Shown: positions 1 to 9,325 of the stretch, in pieces | Position numbering within the stretch: the first letter of the stretch is position 1 | Layout: every line of letters begins with the position of its first letter | Source of the DNA: Ilumatobacteraceae bacterium | Lineage (GTDB): Bacteria; Actinomycetota; Acidimicrobiia; Acidimicrobiales; Ilumatobacteraceae | Direction of reading: 5' to 3' | NCBI GenBank assembly: GCA_025358075.1 | Contig: JANYKU010000097.1 | Span: 1-64,000, forward strand | DNA: 64,000 bases | The notes under the pieces: generated by a model | Seen by the model: the letters and a program-made list of their open reading frames with translations, nothing else | The model's database searches: none | Told to the model about the DNA's origin: nothing | Program-made: the position numbers and the translations under genes

Positions 1-309
1 GAGGGCTGCCGCGAAGCGGTCCGAACGGAGGTCGCAGACCCAGCCCTCGAACGGCAGGACGCAGAGCGCTGCTTCGCAGCCCGCGTGTAGCCCTATCAGT
101 CGAACCGTCTCAGAATGACGTTTTTCTTCGTTCTCGTTCGCCAGATGAGTCACACACCGTCTCGGGGTGGTTCTACTTCATCCTTTCGACCACTTGCGCA
201 ATCACGGACTCCTCTACTTAAACAGCAAGTAATGTTCATCCGGCCTCACAAACTCCCTCATCACCCAAAGACGTTTGCTGTTTAGCGATTTCGACGTCAT
301 ACTCTGCAT
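1..309. other. Leader region upstream of the AbiEi-like gene
   Basis: No gene can be supported here. A frame open from base 1 ends at the TAG near 90 and could be the last 29 codons of a truncated upstream gene, but I recognise nothing in it. The second half is visibly more AT-rich and carries the inverted repeat listed separately, so it probably holds the promoter of the toxin-antitoxin operon. Confidence 0.4.
219..284. promoter_or_regulatory. Inverted repeat, probable autoregulatory operator
   Basis: TAAACAGCAA (219-228) and its exact reverse complement TTGCTGTTTA (275-284) are separated by 46 bases. The right arm ends 25 bases before the GTG start of the AbiEi-like gene. AbiEi antitoxins are known to repress their own promoter by binding inverted repeats, which fits this position. 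The operator role is inferred. Confidence 0.6.
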
Positions 310-1344
310 GTGCCTGATCTGCAGCTCGACCTACCTTGGATCAGGCCGTTTCAACGGCTTGGCGAGCTCAGTGTGCGACGTGCTGCCACGAGTGTTCTGA
401 CCTACGAGGATGGGATCGATCTAGCTGTCCGTCTTGTTGAGCCATCGGACTTCTTGTCAGCGGACGAGCTTGTCGCGTCCGAGCGACACGTTGATGTTCC
501 CGGAACCGTGGTCCTCGTAGCGGGCGTGATTCCCGTCGCGTGGCGTCCCAAACTGCGCGCAGCCGAGATCAGCTTCGTCGACGTGTCAGGCGTTGCAGAG
601 ATCAATTGGCCCCGATTGAGAGTCAGTACCGGCCAGTTCGCCCATGAGGCGCAGCGACGACGCGAGGTTCTACCAATGCAGAAGGGACATGCCGTCGTCG
701 TCCAGGAGTTGCTCAGCGCCACCTTTCGAGGGGACCATCCAACGATTGGCGAACTGGCGAGCCGGGCGGACATCGGGTTGCCGACAGCATCTCGTGCGAT
801 TGCTCAACTCGCACAACATGGCCTCGTTGAGAAGAAAAGGACAGGGTCCAGCGTGCATGTTGAAGTTGTCGATGCCGTTGCTGTTGCGGAACTCTTAGCG
901 GCGCGCACCGGCTGGCCCCAAGGGCCGACCGTGTCGGGCTACCTCTGGGGGAGGAGCATCTGGGAGGTGGCATCGTCTCTCTCGTCGAGCGCGGGTCGGT
1001 CTGAGATTCCAGTCGCGGTCACCGGCCGCACCGCCCTGGCGTTCACGGGTGTCTTGGGGACCTCGTCCCCGAGACAGACGCGATGTTGGGTCGCCGGCCA
1101 GAGCCGGGACTTGGAGCGGCTCGGTCGGCAGATCGGCTTGGAGCCAGCCCCAGCAGAAGAGAGCAATGTGATCCTCGCGGCAGATCCCTGGAAGGTCGGA
1201 CTGCATGGTCGTGAGTCGCGGACATTTCAGGATTGGACCGCGACAGTGGCGCACCCACTGCGGATTTGGTGTGACCTGCGCGACGAGCAACGCGGGATTG
1301 AGTTCGCGGCACAACTCTGGAAGGAGATCAGTCGGCGTGGATGA
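310..1344 (+). CDS. AbiEi-like antitoxin / winged-helix regulator of a type IV TA pair
   Basis: The 344-aa protein starts at GTG. A winged helix-turn-helix lies at about residues 130-190 (GELASRADIGLPTASRAIAQL, then a LVEKKRTGSS wing). The C-terminal part has the pattern of AbiEi-family antitoxins, ending in AHPLRIWCDLRDEQRGIEFA, where relatives carry 'P.Q.Y.DL...GR..E.A'. In the family this protein represses its own operon and counteracts the cognate nucleotidyltransferase without binding it. The stop codon lies inside the start region of the next gene, so the two are translationally coupled. An inverted repeat precedes the gene. The N-terminal ~120 residues are not recognised. Family assignment is good; specificity is unknown. 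Confidence 0.75.
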   Translation: MPDLQLDLPWIRPFQRLGELSVRRAATSVLTYEDGIDLAVRLVEPSDFLSADELVASERHVDVPGTVVLVAGVIPVAWRPKLRAAEISFVDVSGVAEINWPRLRVSTGQFAHEAQRRREVLPMQKGHAVVVQELLSATFRGDHPTIGELASRADIGLPTASRAIAQLAQHGLVEKKRTGSSVHVEVVDAVAVAELLAARTGWPQGPTVSGYLWGRSIWEVASSLSSSAGRSEIPVAVTGRTALAFTGVLGTSSPRQTRCWVAGQSRDLERLGRQIGLEPAPAEESNVILAADPWKVGLHGRESRTFQDWTATVAHPLRIWCDLRDEQRGIEFAAQLWKEISRRG

Positions 1345-2248
1345 TCGAGCCACAGCTCACGACTACTCGGACCCAATGAGCGAGCAACTGCTCGGTCTGG
1401 CAGCCGACGTTCTCCGGTCGTTCGGAAGTGCGTTCGGCGGCCGCCATCTTGCGATCGTGGGCGGTGCCGTTCCGAGCCTTCTCGTCGGCAACATTCCCAC
1501 AGGCATGGAGGCACACGTCGGCACCGCTGACCTCGATCTTCATCTGTCGCTTCATCTGCTCGATGGTGAGACCGCGGACTACTACGACGCCATCATCGAT
1601 GGCCTGACAGAAATGGGTTTGGCTCCGGACAAGCGCGACGACGGTCGCGAGGTGAAGTGGCGATGGATCGGCTCGCATCGAGGTGTTCGGCTTCAGGTCG
1701 AGCTTCTCTGCCCCATCCGTTCAAGGGGCGGGCTGCCCGAACAGCCCGCCGCCGCTACCGCTGCCGAGAAGAACATCGGCCCGGTCGGACAGATCACGGC
1801 TCTCTCTGTCGGATTCGGTCATCTTGTTCCGATTGACACCGTCTCGGTCGACAGGATGGTTGAGACAAGTCGCGGAAGGCTGCGCTTTGAGTTTCCAGTA
1901 GCGGGAGTTGCTTCATGGCTTTGCCTGAAGTCGGACGCGATCATGAGGCGCGACAAGCCGAAGGACGCGTATGACGTCGTTTGGCTCATCGCAGGACTGG
2001 GGCCAGAGGCCGCTGCCAAGAGCGTCCTGGACAGTCCGCTGATAGGGAGCGCATTCAATGACGAGGTTCGTTCTCAGTTGGCTCGGCTGGTTGAGCAGTT
2101 CGCGGATGGTGACTCGGTCGGCGCCCGCTCCTACGTTGACTTCATGGCATCGGGCAACGAGGAGATCGATAGCAGGTTCGCCGTCGGCGCAGTCTCCCAG
2201 TTCGCTCGCCATCTTGGGCCGCTGCTCTCCGAGCCCCGGGCGTCCTAG
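1337..2248 (+). CDS. AbiEii-like nucleotidyltransferase toxin
   Basis: I chose the GTG at 1337 because AAGGAG sits 11 bases upstream and the start overlaps the end of the antitoxin gene; the track's longer frame (from 1205) runs inside that gene. ATG at 1378 is an alternative. The predicted 303-aa protein has the nucleotidyltransferase signature GGAVPSLLVG followed by an aspartate strand (ADLDLHLSL). It also has the later helix LKSDAIMRRDKPKDAYDVVWLI, which matches the K..A..R.K.KDAYD element of AbiEii proteins. Characterised relatives transfer nucleotides to RNA (for example tRNA acceptor ends) and arrest growth. Toxicity here is inferred. Confidence 0.75.
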   Translation: MDDRATAHDYSDPMSEQLLGLAADVLRSFGSAFGGRHLAIVGGAVPSLLVGNIPTGMEAHVGTADLDLHLSLHLLDGETADYYDAIIDGLTEMGLAPDKRDDGREVKWRWIGSHRGVRLQVELLCPIRSRGGLPEQPAAATAAEKNIGPVGQITALSVGFGHLVPIDTVSVDRMVETSRGRLRFEFPVAGVASWLCLKSDAIMRRDKPKDAYDVVWLIAGLGPEAAAKSVLDSPLIGSAFNDEVRSQLARLVEQFADGDSVGARSYVDFMASGNEEIDSRFAVGAVSQFARHLGPLLSEPRAS

Positions 2249-2457
2249 AAGAAAGGCCTGTCCGGGTTCGCCTCAGGCGGGCAGAAAGGTTGCTCGTTTC
2301 GCCGTTCTTGTGAGCGCCACGTAGTGCATGCCGACGGCCCCGGGCGCAATGCGTGTTTGAGCCACGCGATGCTGGTGGAACCAGAGCGATGAGGATGGGC
2401 CAGGCGAAGTGACTGACGGATTGCCGCACGACGAACTCAGCTGGGACCTTCTTCGGG

Positions 2458-3639
2458 ATGACCTCCCGATCGGCGAACACCGAACGGCGCAGAACTCTCG
2501 GCTGGATGATCGATGTGCTCGAGAGGTGGCTCGGGCCAGAATGGCCCAATCGGGTCGCAAGATCGGACAGCAACCTGACCTCGACGGTCATTGGGATGAC
2601 CGGCTACGTGGCTGCATTGGCGACGTGGCTTGAGCTTGCGCTCCGTGTCGAGAGATTCGATGGCACGCCTGGAATCGCCAAGCTGAGGAAGATGATGAAC
2701 GACCTCGACCTGGGTCGTTTCCTGCACGTTCGAGCCGCGTTGGAGATTGGCGCCCTCGCCGAGGGGATGTGCGCCGGGATCGCGTTCGAACCGGAGTTGG
2801 GTCCGGCCGCCGGCCCCGGGGATGTCCGGCTGACGTTTGTAGACAGGGCGCCACTCGACATCGAAGTGCGGGTGCTCCTTGCGAGCGAACGCTGGCGCGT
2901 CGTGTACGACTGGGGTGAACGACTGCGCGACGTGACGATGGCGCATAGCTACGAACACAGCGTGCGCTTCACTATCGACGCATCCTCGGTTCGGAACGCG
3001 GAGCAGTTCGAAGACCTGGTGCATACCATCGAAGACATCGCGGTCGCCGTACGCGCGACCCGATCGAATGCTCGAACCGTCCTTGAATCCGGCCCCAGCG
3101 TCGCCGCCGAGTTGGTTGACGAACCGACGCCATTCCATGACATCGACTACCCGCCCTACTTCGAGGAGGATGGCTTGCGCAGGCTGCGCGGGGCGCTGCG
3201 CGACAAGGCGGAGAAGTACGTCGATTGCGCCCCGGTCTGGATTCGCCTCGACGTGCTCGACGGGCTGTTCGCGTTCTCACCGTGGGCACAAGATCCGCTC
3301 GGCGTCCAACTGGCGGCGATCAGCTCAGCGATCCGAGAGGTCCTGTCCGGCTACCCAGGGGCGGCCGGCGTTGTGATGTCGTCGGCCGCGACCTCGCACG
3401 ACAGTGGATCCGACGACGACAATGCGACCGTCGAGGGAGTCAAGCACTCGGTTGCTGTTTCCCGACGGCTTCCGCTGCTGCGTCGTCGCAATACGTTCAT
3501 CGTCCCGCTCCACGAGAAGGCGGTGGCCGACGTTGCCTTCTGGACGTCCATGTACGAGAGGGAACCCGAATGGCTGCCAGCGATGCTCGAAGCGCTCGAC
3601 CTTCCCACGGTGGCTCAGATCAATCCACGATCGGAGTGA
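2458..3639 (+). CDS. Hypothetical protein, island gene
   Basis: This is an uninterrupted 393-codon frame starting at ATG with strong third-position GC, so it is probably real. I recognise no family. The protein looks soluble: no signal peptide or membrane segment, a hydrophobic helical stretch near residues 40-65, alternating charged strands in the middle and a DDD-rich loop near residue 320. It lies between the toxin-antitoxin pair and the convergent 642-aa hypothetical gene, within a segment with mobile-element traits, so a cargo or defence role is possible but unproven. Confidence 0.55.
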   Translation: MTSRSANTERRRTLGWMIDVLERWLGPEWPNRVARSDSNLTSTVIGMTGYVAALATWLELALRVERFDGTPGIAKLRKMMNDLDLGRFLHVRAALEIGALAEGMCAGIAFEPELGPAAGPGDVRLTFVDRAPLDIEVRVLLASERWRVVYDWGERLRDVTMAHSYEHSVRFTIDASSVRNAEQFEDLVHTIEDIAVAVRATRSNARTVLESGPSVAAELVDEPTPFHDIDYPPYFEEDGLRRLRGALRDKAEKYVDCAPVWIRLDVLDGLFAFSPWAQDPLGVQLAAISSAIREVLSGYPGAAGVVMSSAATSHDSGSDDDNATVEGVKHSVAVSRRLPLLRRRNTFIVPLHEKAVADVAFWTSMYEREPEWLPAMLEALDLPTVAQINPRSE

Positions 3640-3684
3640 CGACTCCTTACTCGGCACGAACCGGCCCCGATTGGCGAGATGTCA

Positions 3685-5613
3685 TCACGTCGAGTCGGAC
3701 AACCGCAAGGTCAGTTCGCTGGTTCGGGTCGTTGCCCCTTCAATGCTGAGGTTTTCGAACCGTTCGGTGGCGTCGCCCCTTCCCGGTGCGATCGACACGT
3801 GAAAGCCTGTCTTGTCGCGCGCGACGGATACGCGATCCGTCTCCCAACCAACGCTGTCGTACGGGCCATCCCAGATGACGAATACTCCGAAGCCGTTCGA
3901 TTCAGAGCGCAGGCGCGCGACATGATCGATCTCGGAGAGTGACTGGGCGAGGTCGGCCAGCTCTGGTTGGCGCTCGCGCAGAGTGGCGATCGTTCGCCTC
4001 CACGCTTCTCTGGTCGATACGTCACCGTTCAGCACGTCGGTTGCGAACTGCTTCACCTTCGGGTGCACTTCGGCTGCGATGACGCTTGTCAGCGCCGACT
4101 CGGCGTTGGGCGGCCAGTTCGCTCGCTGCCAGCCTTGGAGCGCACGCAATGCGCCATTGCGATTCTGCACAGACGCACTCCGAAGCCCAGTATCGACGAA
4201 GTCCCAACCTTGTCCCGGGAACGCCCTCAACGCCTGCAGGAACCAGCCGAGCTGCATGTGCTGCCGGAACTCGGCACCCACGCCGATTGCCATAGATGGC
4301 CCGGTTGCTATCGCCGAAAAGTCGATCTGCTGCCGACCGAGCGCAAGGCTTCGAGACAGCCGATCAGGAGTTGCGGATTCGAGCAGGAACGACCAAAGAG
4401 GGTGTTCGTCCATATGAGTTTCGATCCGTCGGTAGACGGCATCGAAGATGTCGATTCCAAGGTCGCGAGCTGCTGAGCGCGCGTCCCAAAATGCTTGTCC
4501 ATCGGGATCGAGGAGGGCGGTGGTGACGTCTTCTCTGAAATGAGTTCGTCCGAGGAACTCATCAGCGACCGCAAGCAACCGATCCTTCTTCACCTCGTCC
4601 ATCGTGAGTTCGTCGCCCTCCACGAGCGCATCCCGAACGGTGCTGACGATGCGTCGTTGCGTGAGTGATCCGCGCCGCTTGCTGACATGAGTGAGATACC
4701 CCTCGACGGCCTTGTGCGCATCCTCGTACGCGCCGATCGATGGGCCTGGCCCTCCCGCGATCAGCGCGGCGATGATGTCGCCGGCACCGGCCAAAAGCTG
4801 ATCGTCGATCGACTCCTCCGTCAGCGCCAATGCGAGGCCGCCTGTGGTCGCGCAGGTCATCGCCAGGTACTCGTACATCACACCGTTTTGGTAACCCTCG
4901 ACGAGCATCCATCGTCGAATCTCCGGGTCCGTGGATCCAGCGAGGCGTTCAACGGACTGAACGCGGCCCCATCCGTGAACTCGCTTGGCGAGTTCGAACA
5001 GGACCCGCTCGGATGCGCCCGAGTTTCGCAGGGCCACTGCCACGAACAACGTGAACTCGTCGTGCGCTCCGAGGGTCAGAAGCACATCGGTTTCGGATGA
5101 CTTCGCTATCCCCAGCATTGCGATGCCAACCTTCACGGCCGACCGGTCGCGTGATCTCGTCGCCAGCCATCGCCCGATGGCCTCGACGCGTCGAGGGTCG
5201 AGACGTCGGTCAATGATGCGTTGGAGAACGTCGTCGACGACGTGAAGAACTTCGGCGTGCGCCACGAGCGAGTAGAGATGGCGGGACCGACCTTCCGTCG
5301 ATTGAGCCGCCAAGTCCGAGATGGCGTCTGCAATGGTCTCGGCGTTGTCGACGTCGCTCTCCCTCGCCATAGGGATGCCATCAAGCGCACCTGCGCTCCA
5401 ACCGATTGATGTCGGATCGCGTCGCTCGTCGGGGAGCTCTGGTGGGTTCTTGCCGTAGCTGCGATCGCTCTGCAAAAGCGCCACGAGGAACTCGTAGATG
5501 CTCGGCGTTCTCGTCCCGCTGTGCTCTGAGATGGGAAGCTGCCACTCGGTGGCTGGTGTCACCGGCGCGTTCGCACTCGTTGCCGAGGCTGCCTTCTGCC
5601 GCCGTTTCCACAT
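3685..5613 (-). CDS. Hypothetical 642-aa protein
   Basis: A long minus-strand frame with coherent protein composition. After a Lys/Arg start and an Ala/Thr/Pro-rich linker (to about residue 40), the body is mostly helical with many Leu/Ala/Asp-rich segments, reminiscent of alpha-solenoid repeats. The last ~90 residues look beta-rich (GFGVFVIWDGPYDSVGWETD). There is no signal peptide, membrane helix or catalytic motif that I can name. It converges on the 393-aa gene with only 45 bases between the stop codons. Function unknown; island location suggests accessory cargo. Confidence 0.6.
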   Translation of the reverse strand: MWKRRQKAASATSANAPVTPATEWQLPISEHSGTRTPSIYEFLVALLQSDRSYGKNPPELPDERRDPTSIGWSAGALDGIPMARESDVDNAETIADAISDLAAQSTEGRSRHLYSLVAHAEVLHVVDDVLQRIIDRRLDPRRVEAIGRWLATRSRDRSAVKVGIAMLGIAKSSETDVLLTLGAHDEFTLFVAVALRNSGASERVLFELAKRVHGWGRVQSVERLAGSTDPEIRRWMLVEGYQNGVMYEYLAMTCATTGGLALALTEESIDDQLLAGAGDIIAALIAGGPGPSIGAYEDAHKAVEGYLTHVSKRRGSLTQRRIVSTVRDALVEGDELTMDEVKKDRLLAVADEFLGRTHFREDVTTALLDPDGQAFWDARSAARDLGIDIFDAVYRRIETHMDEHPLWSFLLESATPDRLSRSLALGRQQIDFSAIATGPSMAIGVGAEFRQHMQLGWFLQALRAFPGQGWDFVDTGLRSASVQNRNGALRALQGWQRANWPPNAESALTSVIAAEVHPKVKQFATDVLNGDVSTREAWRRTIATLRERQPELADLAQSLSEIDHVARLRSESNGFGVFVIWDGPYDSVGWETDRVSVARDKTGFHVSIAPGRGDATERFENLSIEGATTRTSELTLRLSDST

Positions 5614-5793
5614 GCTGGCAGTATCGCGGAGTCGGCGGGCCGTTCCGCCGACATTGTTCTGAGACCAGTGCGGTTCACGAACTGCCGCATGCTGCGCGAC
5701 CCTCGCTTGTTACTCCGACGTTGCGTGTCGGTGTCCGCAAGATCAGGACAGTCGAGGTCGATGTGAACTTGGTCACAGCCAATTGTCCGTTGA

Positions 5794-5828
5794 GTACCGT
5801 GGCGTACCCCTACGTACCGTGGCGTACC
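5794..5828 (+). promoter_or_regulatory. Two direct repeats with a 20-bp period upstream of HTH genes
   Basis: GTACCGTGGCGTACC occurs at 5794-5808 and again at 5814-5828, exactly 20 bp apart, which places both copies on the same DNA face about two turns apart. Each copy is itself flanked by GTAC at both ends. The repeats lie 80-115 bases upstream of the small HTH gene. They could be operator or iteron-like binding sites for one of the two downstream DNA-binding proteins. Nothing else notable is seen in the 5614-5907 intergenic stretch. Confidence 0.55.
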
Positions 5829-5907
5829 TTCTAGTGTCATCCAGTCCCAAACCCTTTGAAATCAAGGGCTTGCGGACCGAATGACATCGGTGTAATCAGA
5901 ACGGTCC

Positions 5908-6186
5908 ATGCCTTCGTTGGATCCGCTCACCGAAGCAGGGGAGCCTCATCCGCTGCTTACCGTTGACGAAGCGGCGCGCATGATGCGCGTTGGCCGGTCC
6001 CGCGCCTACGCCCTCGCTCACGAGTACATCAACTCGGGCGGCACGGCCGGCATGCCCGTGATCGTCTTCGGACCGGGTTGCTTTCGCGTTCCCCGCTGGG
6101 CGCTGATCGAGCTCATCGCAACGGGCCGCGTTGTCAGGCTCTGCGACGCCATCGTGCAGCCGACCGGAGTGCCCGTTGCCCGCTGA
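5908..6186 (+). CDS. Small helix-turn-helix (excisionase/MerR-like) protein
   Basis: The 92-aa protein starts at ATG. Residues 16-60 (LLTVDEAARMMRVGRSRAYALAHEY) form the HTH of the excisionase/MerR-like DNA-binding fold ('L.T..EAA..L.VSR...Y'), followed by a beta region and a conserved-looking FRVPRWAL strand. In actinobacterial integrative elements such proteins precede replication or transfer genes. It overlaps the next HTH gene by 11 bases and is followed by a MobF relaxase, which fits control of excision, copy number or transfer. A direct repeat upstream may be its binding site. Confidence 0.7.
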   Translation: MPSLDPLTEAGEPHPLLTVDEAARMMRVGRSRAYALAHEYINSGGTAGMPVIVFGPGCFRVPRWALIELIATGRVVRLCDAIVQPTGVPVAR

Positions 6187-6577
6187 GGCGTCGGTGCGCT
6201 CCATCGTCGTCGGAGCCGCATCGAGTGAGTTGCGACGCGCACTCGGTCCGACGTCGTGGGTCGTGCTGGAGGAGTTACTGCTGCGCTCACACGGCACGAC
6301 CGGCGATTGCGTCGCGTGCGTCTCGGTGCGCTCGTTGGCCGCGTCGCTCGGCCTCGCGAAGGACACAGCGGCGCGAGCGATCCGCCGGCTCCGCGACGTC
6401 GGCCTCGTGACCGTCGCACAGCAGAGGACCGAAGCCGGCATCTTCGACACCGGCAGCTACGACATCGCGATTCCCAATGGCGTCACGCTCATCGCCTCAC
6501 CACCAGTCGCACCGCAGCCACGCGCTCGCGTTGGCCGACGCGAGTCCTCACAACTCTCGCTCGCGATCGAGTCCTGA
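6176..6577 (+). CDS. Winged-helix protein upstream of relaxase
   Basis: I chose the TTG at 6176 because GGAG (6166-6169) stands 6 bases upstream and it overlaps the previous stop; GTG at 6194 is an alternative, and the track's ATG at 6131 runs deep into the previous gene. The ~133-aa product has a GntR/MarR-like HTH, CVSVRSLAASLGLAKDTAARAIRRL, followed by the wing LVTVAQQRTEAG. This arrangement (conditional 'RSLAA..GLAKDTAARA') is common beside MobF relaxases of actinobacterial plasmids and integrative elements. The role is probably regulation of transfer genes. Confidence 0.65.
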   Translation: MPAEASVRSIVVGAASSELRRALGPTSWVVLEELLLRSHGTTGDCVACVSVRSLAASLGLAKDTAARAIRRLRDVGLVTVAQQRTEAGIFDTGSYDIAIPNGVTLIASPPVAPQPRARVGRRESSQLSLAIES

Positions 6578-6655
6578 GGCACCACTCGTGACGACGACCC
6601 GAACCACCGCACCCATGAATGACAGACAGGTGCCCGCGCGAGGGAGGGAGTCCTG

Positions 6656-9271
6656 ATGCTGCGGGTGACGACGCTCTACGCGGGCTCGGCTGCAGCGACG
6701 GCGAAGTACTACACGCAGTACCTGACGCAAGCGCCAGGGGAGGAGCCGGGACGGTGGATGGGAGCGCAGTCGGCCGGGCTCGGTCTCGCCGGTGACGTGT
6801 CGACCGATGCGCTCGAGTTGTTGCTGTCCGGCCGTGACCCACTCACTGGCACAACGCTCGGCTACCCGCTGAAGGACCGTACCCGCGCCAACGGCGGGGT
6901 CATTCGTGCGGTCGCCGGCTTCGACGCAACGTTGTCGGCACCGAAGTCGCTGTCGGTGTGGTGGGCGCTCACCGGCGACGCGGGATTGGCCGAGTGCCAC
7001 GACGTCGCTGCGCGGGCGGTCATCGACTACCTGGAGCGGTTCGGATCGACGACACGGGTGCGCTCGAACGGCGGACGTCTGCACCCCGATAGCCAAGGGC
7101 TGACGATCGCCGCGTTCCGGCAGACGACCTCGCGTCTCGATGACCCACAGTTGCACACCCACCTGGTGATCTCGGCCAAGGTGCAGACCGATGACGGTCG
7201 CTGGCTCGCGCTCGACGCACGCGTGTTGAAGCATCACCAGCGAGCGCTCGGCGGCCTCTATCAGTCGGTGCTCCGCGCCGAGCTCACCAACCGCTACGGA
7301 GTCGCGTTCGGCGAAATCGTGAAGGGCCAGGCCGAAGTCTCCGGCGTTCCGGTTGAGCTGATGCAGCAGTTCTCCAAGCGCGCCGCCCAGGTCGACGCGG
7401 CCTTGCAGGACAAGATCGACGAGTTCCGCCAACGTGAGGGTCGGCACCCGTCGAAGTTCGAGCATGCTGCGCTCGAACGCGAAGCAGTGGCGGACACCCG
7501 CCATCGCAAGACCGGCCACGGTGTCCCGGATTTGCGGGCACGGTGGCGAAGCGAGGCGGCCGACATCGGCGTCACCGCCGACACTCTCAATCGGTCGATC
7601 GCCGATGCCGCTCGGGTCGCCTTCTCTCCGGCGAAGGTGTCGGTTGCGGACGTCATCGAGGACCTGTCGGCGAAGCGGTCGGCGTGGCACCGCATGGATG
7701 TGGTGGAAGCGGTGACCGACCGGCTCCGCCCGCAACCCGGTGTTTCCGGTGAACGGTGGGCACGACTGGTCGATCGAGCGGTCGAGCGGGTTCTGGACGA
7801 ATGCGTCGATCTCGACCCCGTACGCGGCGACAGCCGGATGCGGGCATCAGATGGTCGTTCGCTGTGGATCGAGCCGGTCGCGGGCCACGTCACCAGCCGC
7901 CAGGTGATCGCCCAGGAGGAAGCGATCCTGACCTGGGCGCTCGACGCGCAACTCGACGGGCCTCAACCGTCGATCACTGTGAGGCGTGATCGACTCGACG
8001 TGCTGCAGGCCGACGCCGCCGCAGCGGTCGCCGGCGGCGACCGGGTCGTGGTGATCGTCGGCCCAGCCGGTGCCGGCAAGACCACAATGCTTCGTGCTGC
8101 CGTGACCGACCTTGAAGGACACGGTCGACCCGTGTTCGGCGTCGCCCCCACGGCCAAGGCAGCGAGGGTTCTGGACCGCGAGACCGGCATGCCCGCCGAC
8201 ACCGTCGCCAAGCTGCTCTATGAGTGGGCTCGCACCGAGGGACCACGCCCAGAATGGCGACTATCCCAGCGCACGACGCTCGTCGTCGACGAAGCAGGCA
8301 TGCTCTCCACGCCCGACCTGCACCGTCTCACCCAACTCGCCTCCAGCCAGCAGTGGCGGCTCGCGTTGGTCGGCGATCATCGTCAGTTGCAGGCCGTCGG
8401 ACGCGGCGGGATGTTCGCCGAATTGTGCGCTACGTGCCGCACGACCGAGCTGGAACGTATCCACCGCTTCACGAACAAATGGGAGGCAGCCGCGTCTCTG
8501 CAATTGCGACACGGCGACATCCGCGCACTCGACGCCTACGAAGCCCATGGGCGGATCATCCCCGGCACCATCGACGAGCACCTCGACGCAATCGCCGATG
8601 ACTGGATCGAACGTCATGCGGCCGGTGAGACGGTGGCGATCACGACCACGACCAACGACCACGTCGACGCGATCAACCACCTCATCCAACAACGCCGCAT
8701 CGAGCAAGGCGACCTCGACCCGACTGCGGCGGCGATGACCGCCGACGGCGAAGCAGTTGTCGGCGACATCGTCGCCACTCGCCGCAACCAACGCCAGCTG
8801 CAGACGACCACCGGAGATGTCGTCCGCAACCGTGAACTGTGGACCGTGACTCAGATCAGCGACGCTGGCGACCTGACCGTGACCCAACTCGACGGACAGG
8901 GCACCGTCACACTGCCCGCCGAGTACGTCTGCGACCACGTCCGCCTCGGCTACGCGGCGACGGAACCCGGCAACCAGTCCGACACGCAGACCGGCAGCAT
9001 CACCCTCGCCACGCCAGCCACCACCGGCCGCGGCTTGTACGTGGCGATGACCCGAGGGCAGCAAGACAACTCCGTCCACGTCGTCACGGAGACCCACGAC
9101 ATCGCCGAGGCCCGCGACATTCTCGAAGGGATCGTCACGTCCGACCGCGCCGACGTCCCTGCCGTCGCACAGCGTCGCCAGCTGGCCCAACAAGACCGGC
9201 AGCCGACACGCCTCGAACCCAGATGTGAGGTCCCCGCCTGGTTCGACGACCTTCGTAGCGAAGCCGCCTAA
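6656..9271 (+). CDS. MobF-family relaxase-helicase (TraA/TrwC-like), 3'-truncated by in-frame stops
   Basis: The 871-aa product initiates conjugative transfer by nicking one strand at oriT and unwinding it. The N-terminal TrwC relaxase domain shows clustered tyrosines (AKYYTQY, residues 17-23), SAPKSLSVWW and the histidine metal site QLHTHLVIS near residue 165. A RecD-like helicase follows: Walker A GPAGAGKTT near 470, Walker B VVDEAGM near 545, GDHRQLQAVGRGG, and the C-terminal VAMTRGQ motif. A strong Shine-Dalgarno (GGAGGGAG) precedes the ATG. The frame ends in TAA immediately followed by TAG (9269-9274). The same frame then stays open for another 219 codons of coiled-coil sequence typical of MobF C-termini, so the full gene has probably been broken. 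No type IV secretion genes are visible. Confidence 0.9.
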   Translation: MLRVTTLYAGSAAATAKYYTQYLTQAPGEEPGRWMGAQSAGLGLAGDVSTDALELLLSGRDPLTGTTLGYPLKDRTRANGGVIRAVAGFDATLSAPKSLSVWWALTGDAGLAECHDVAARAVIDYLERFGSTTRVRSNGGRLHPDSQGLTIAAFRQTTSRLDDPQLHTHLVISAKVQTDDGRWLALDARVLKHHQRALGGLYQSVLRAELTNRYGVAFGEIVKGQAEVSGVPVELMQQFSKRAAQVDAALQDKIDEFRQREGRHPSKFEHAALEREAVADTRHRKTGHGVPDLRARWRSEAADIGVTADTLNRSIADAARVAFSPAKVSVADVIEDLSAKRSAWHRMDVVEAVTDRLRPQPGVSGERWARLVDRAVERVLDECVDLDPVRGDSRMRASDGRSLWIEPVAGHVTSRQVIAQEEAILTWALDAQLDGPQPSITVRRDRLDVLQADAAAAVAGGDRVVVIVGPAGAGKTTMLRAAVTDLEGHGRPVFGVAPTAKAARVLDRETGMPADTVAKLLYEWARTEGPRPEWRLSQRTTLVVDEAGMLSTPDLHRLTQLASSQQWRLALVGDHRQLQAVGRGGMFAELCATCRTTELERIHRFTNKWEAAASLQLRHGDIRALDAYEAHGRIIPGTIDEHLDAIADDWIERHAAGETVAITTTTNDHVDAINHLIQQRRIEQGDLDPTAAAMTADGEAVVGDIVATRRNQRQLQTTTGDVVRNRELWTVTQISDAGDLTVTQLDGQGTVTLPAEYVCDHVRLGYAATEPGNQSDTQTGSITLATPATTGRGLYVAMTRGQQDNSVHVVTETHDIAEARDILEGIVTSDRADVPAVAQRRQLAQQDRQPTRLEPRCEVPAWFDDLRSEAA

Positions 9272-9325
9272 TAGTACCGAGAGGCTCGGCACGCGCTAGA
9301 AGACTCCGAAGCGAAGCGTCAACGC

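Noticed and set aside
8261-9292. 343-aa minus-strand frame under the relaxase
   Set aside because: Val/Gly/Asp-rich antisense of the helicase domain.
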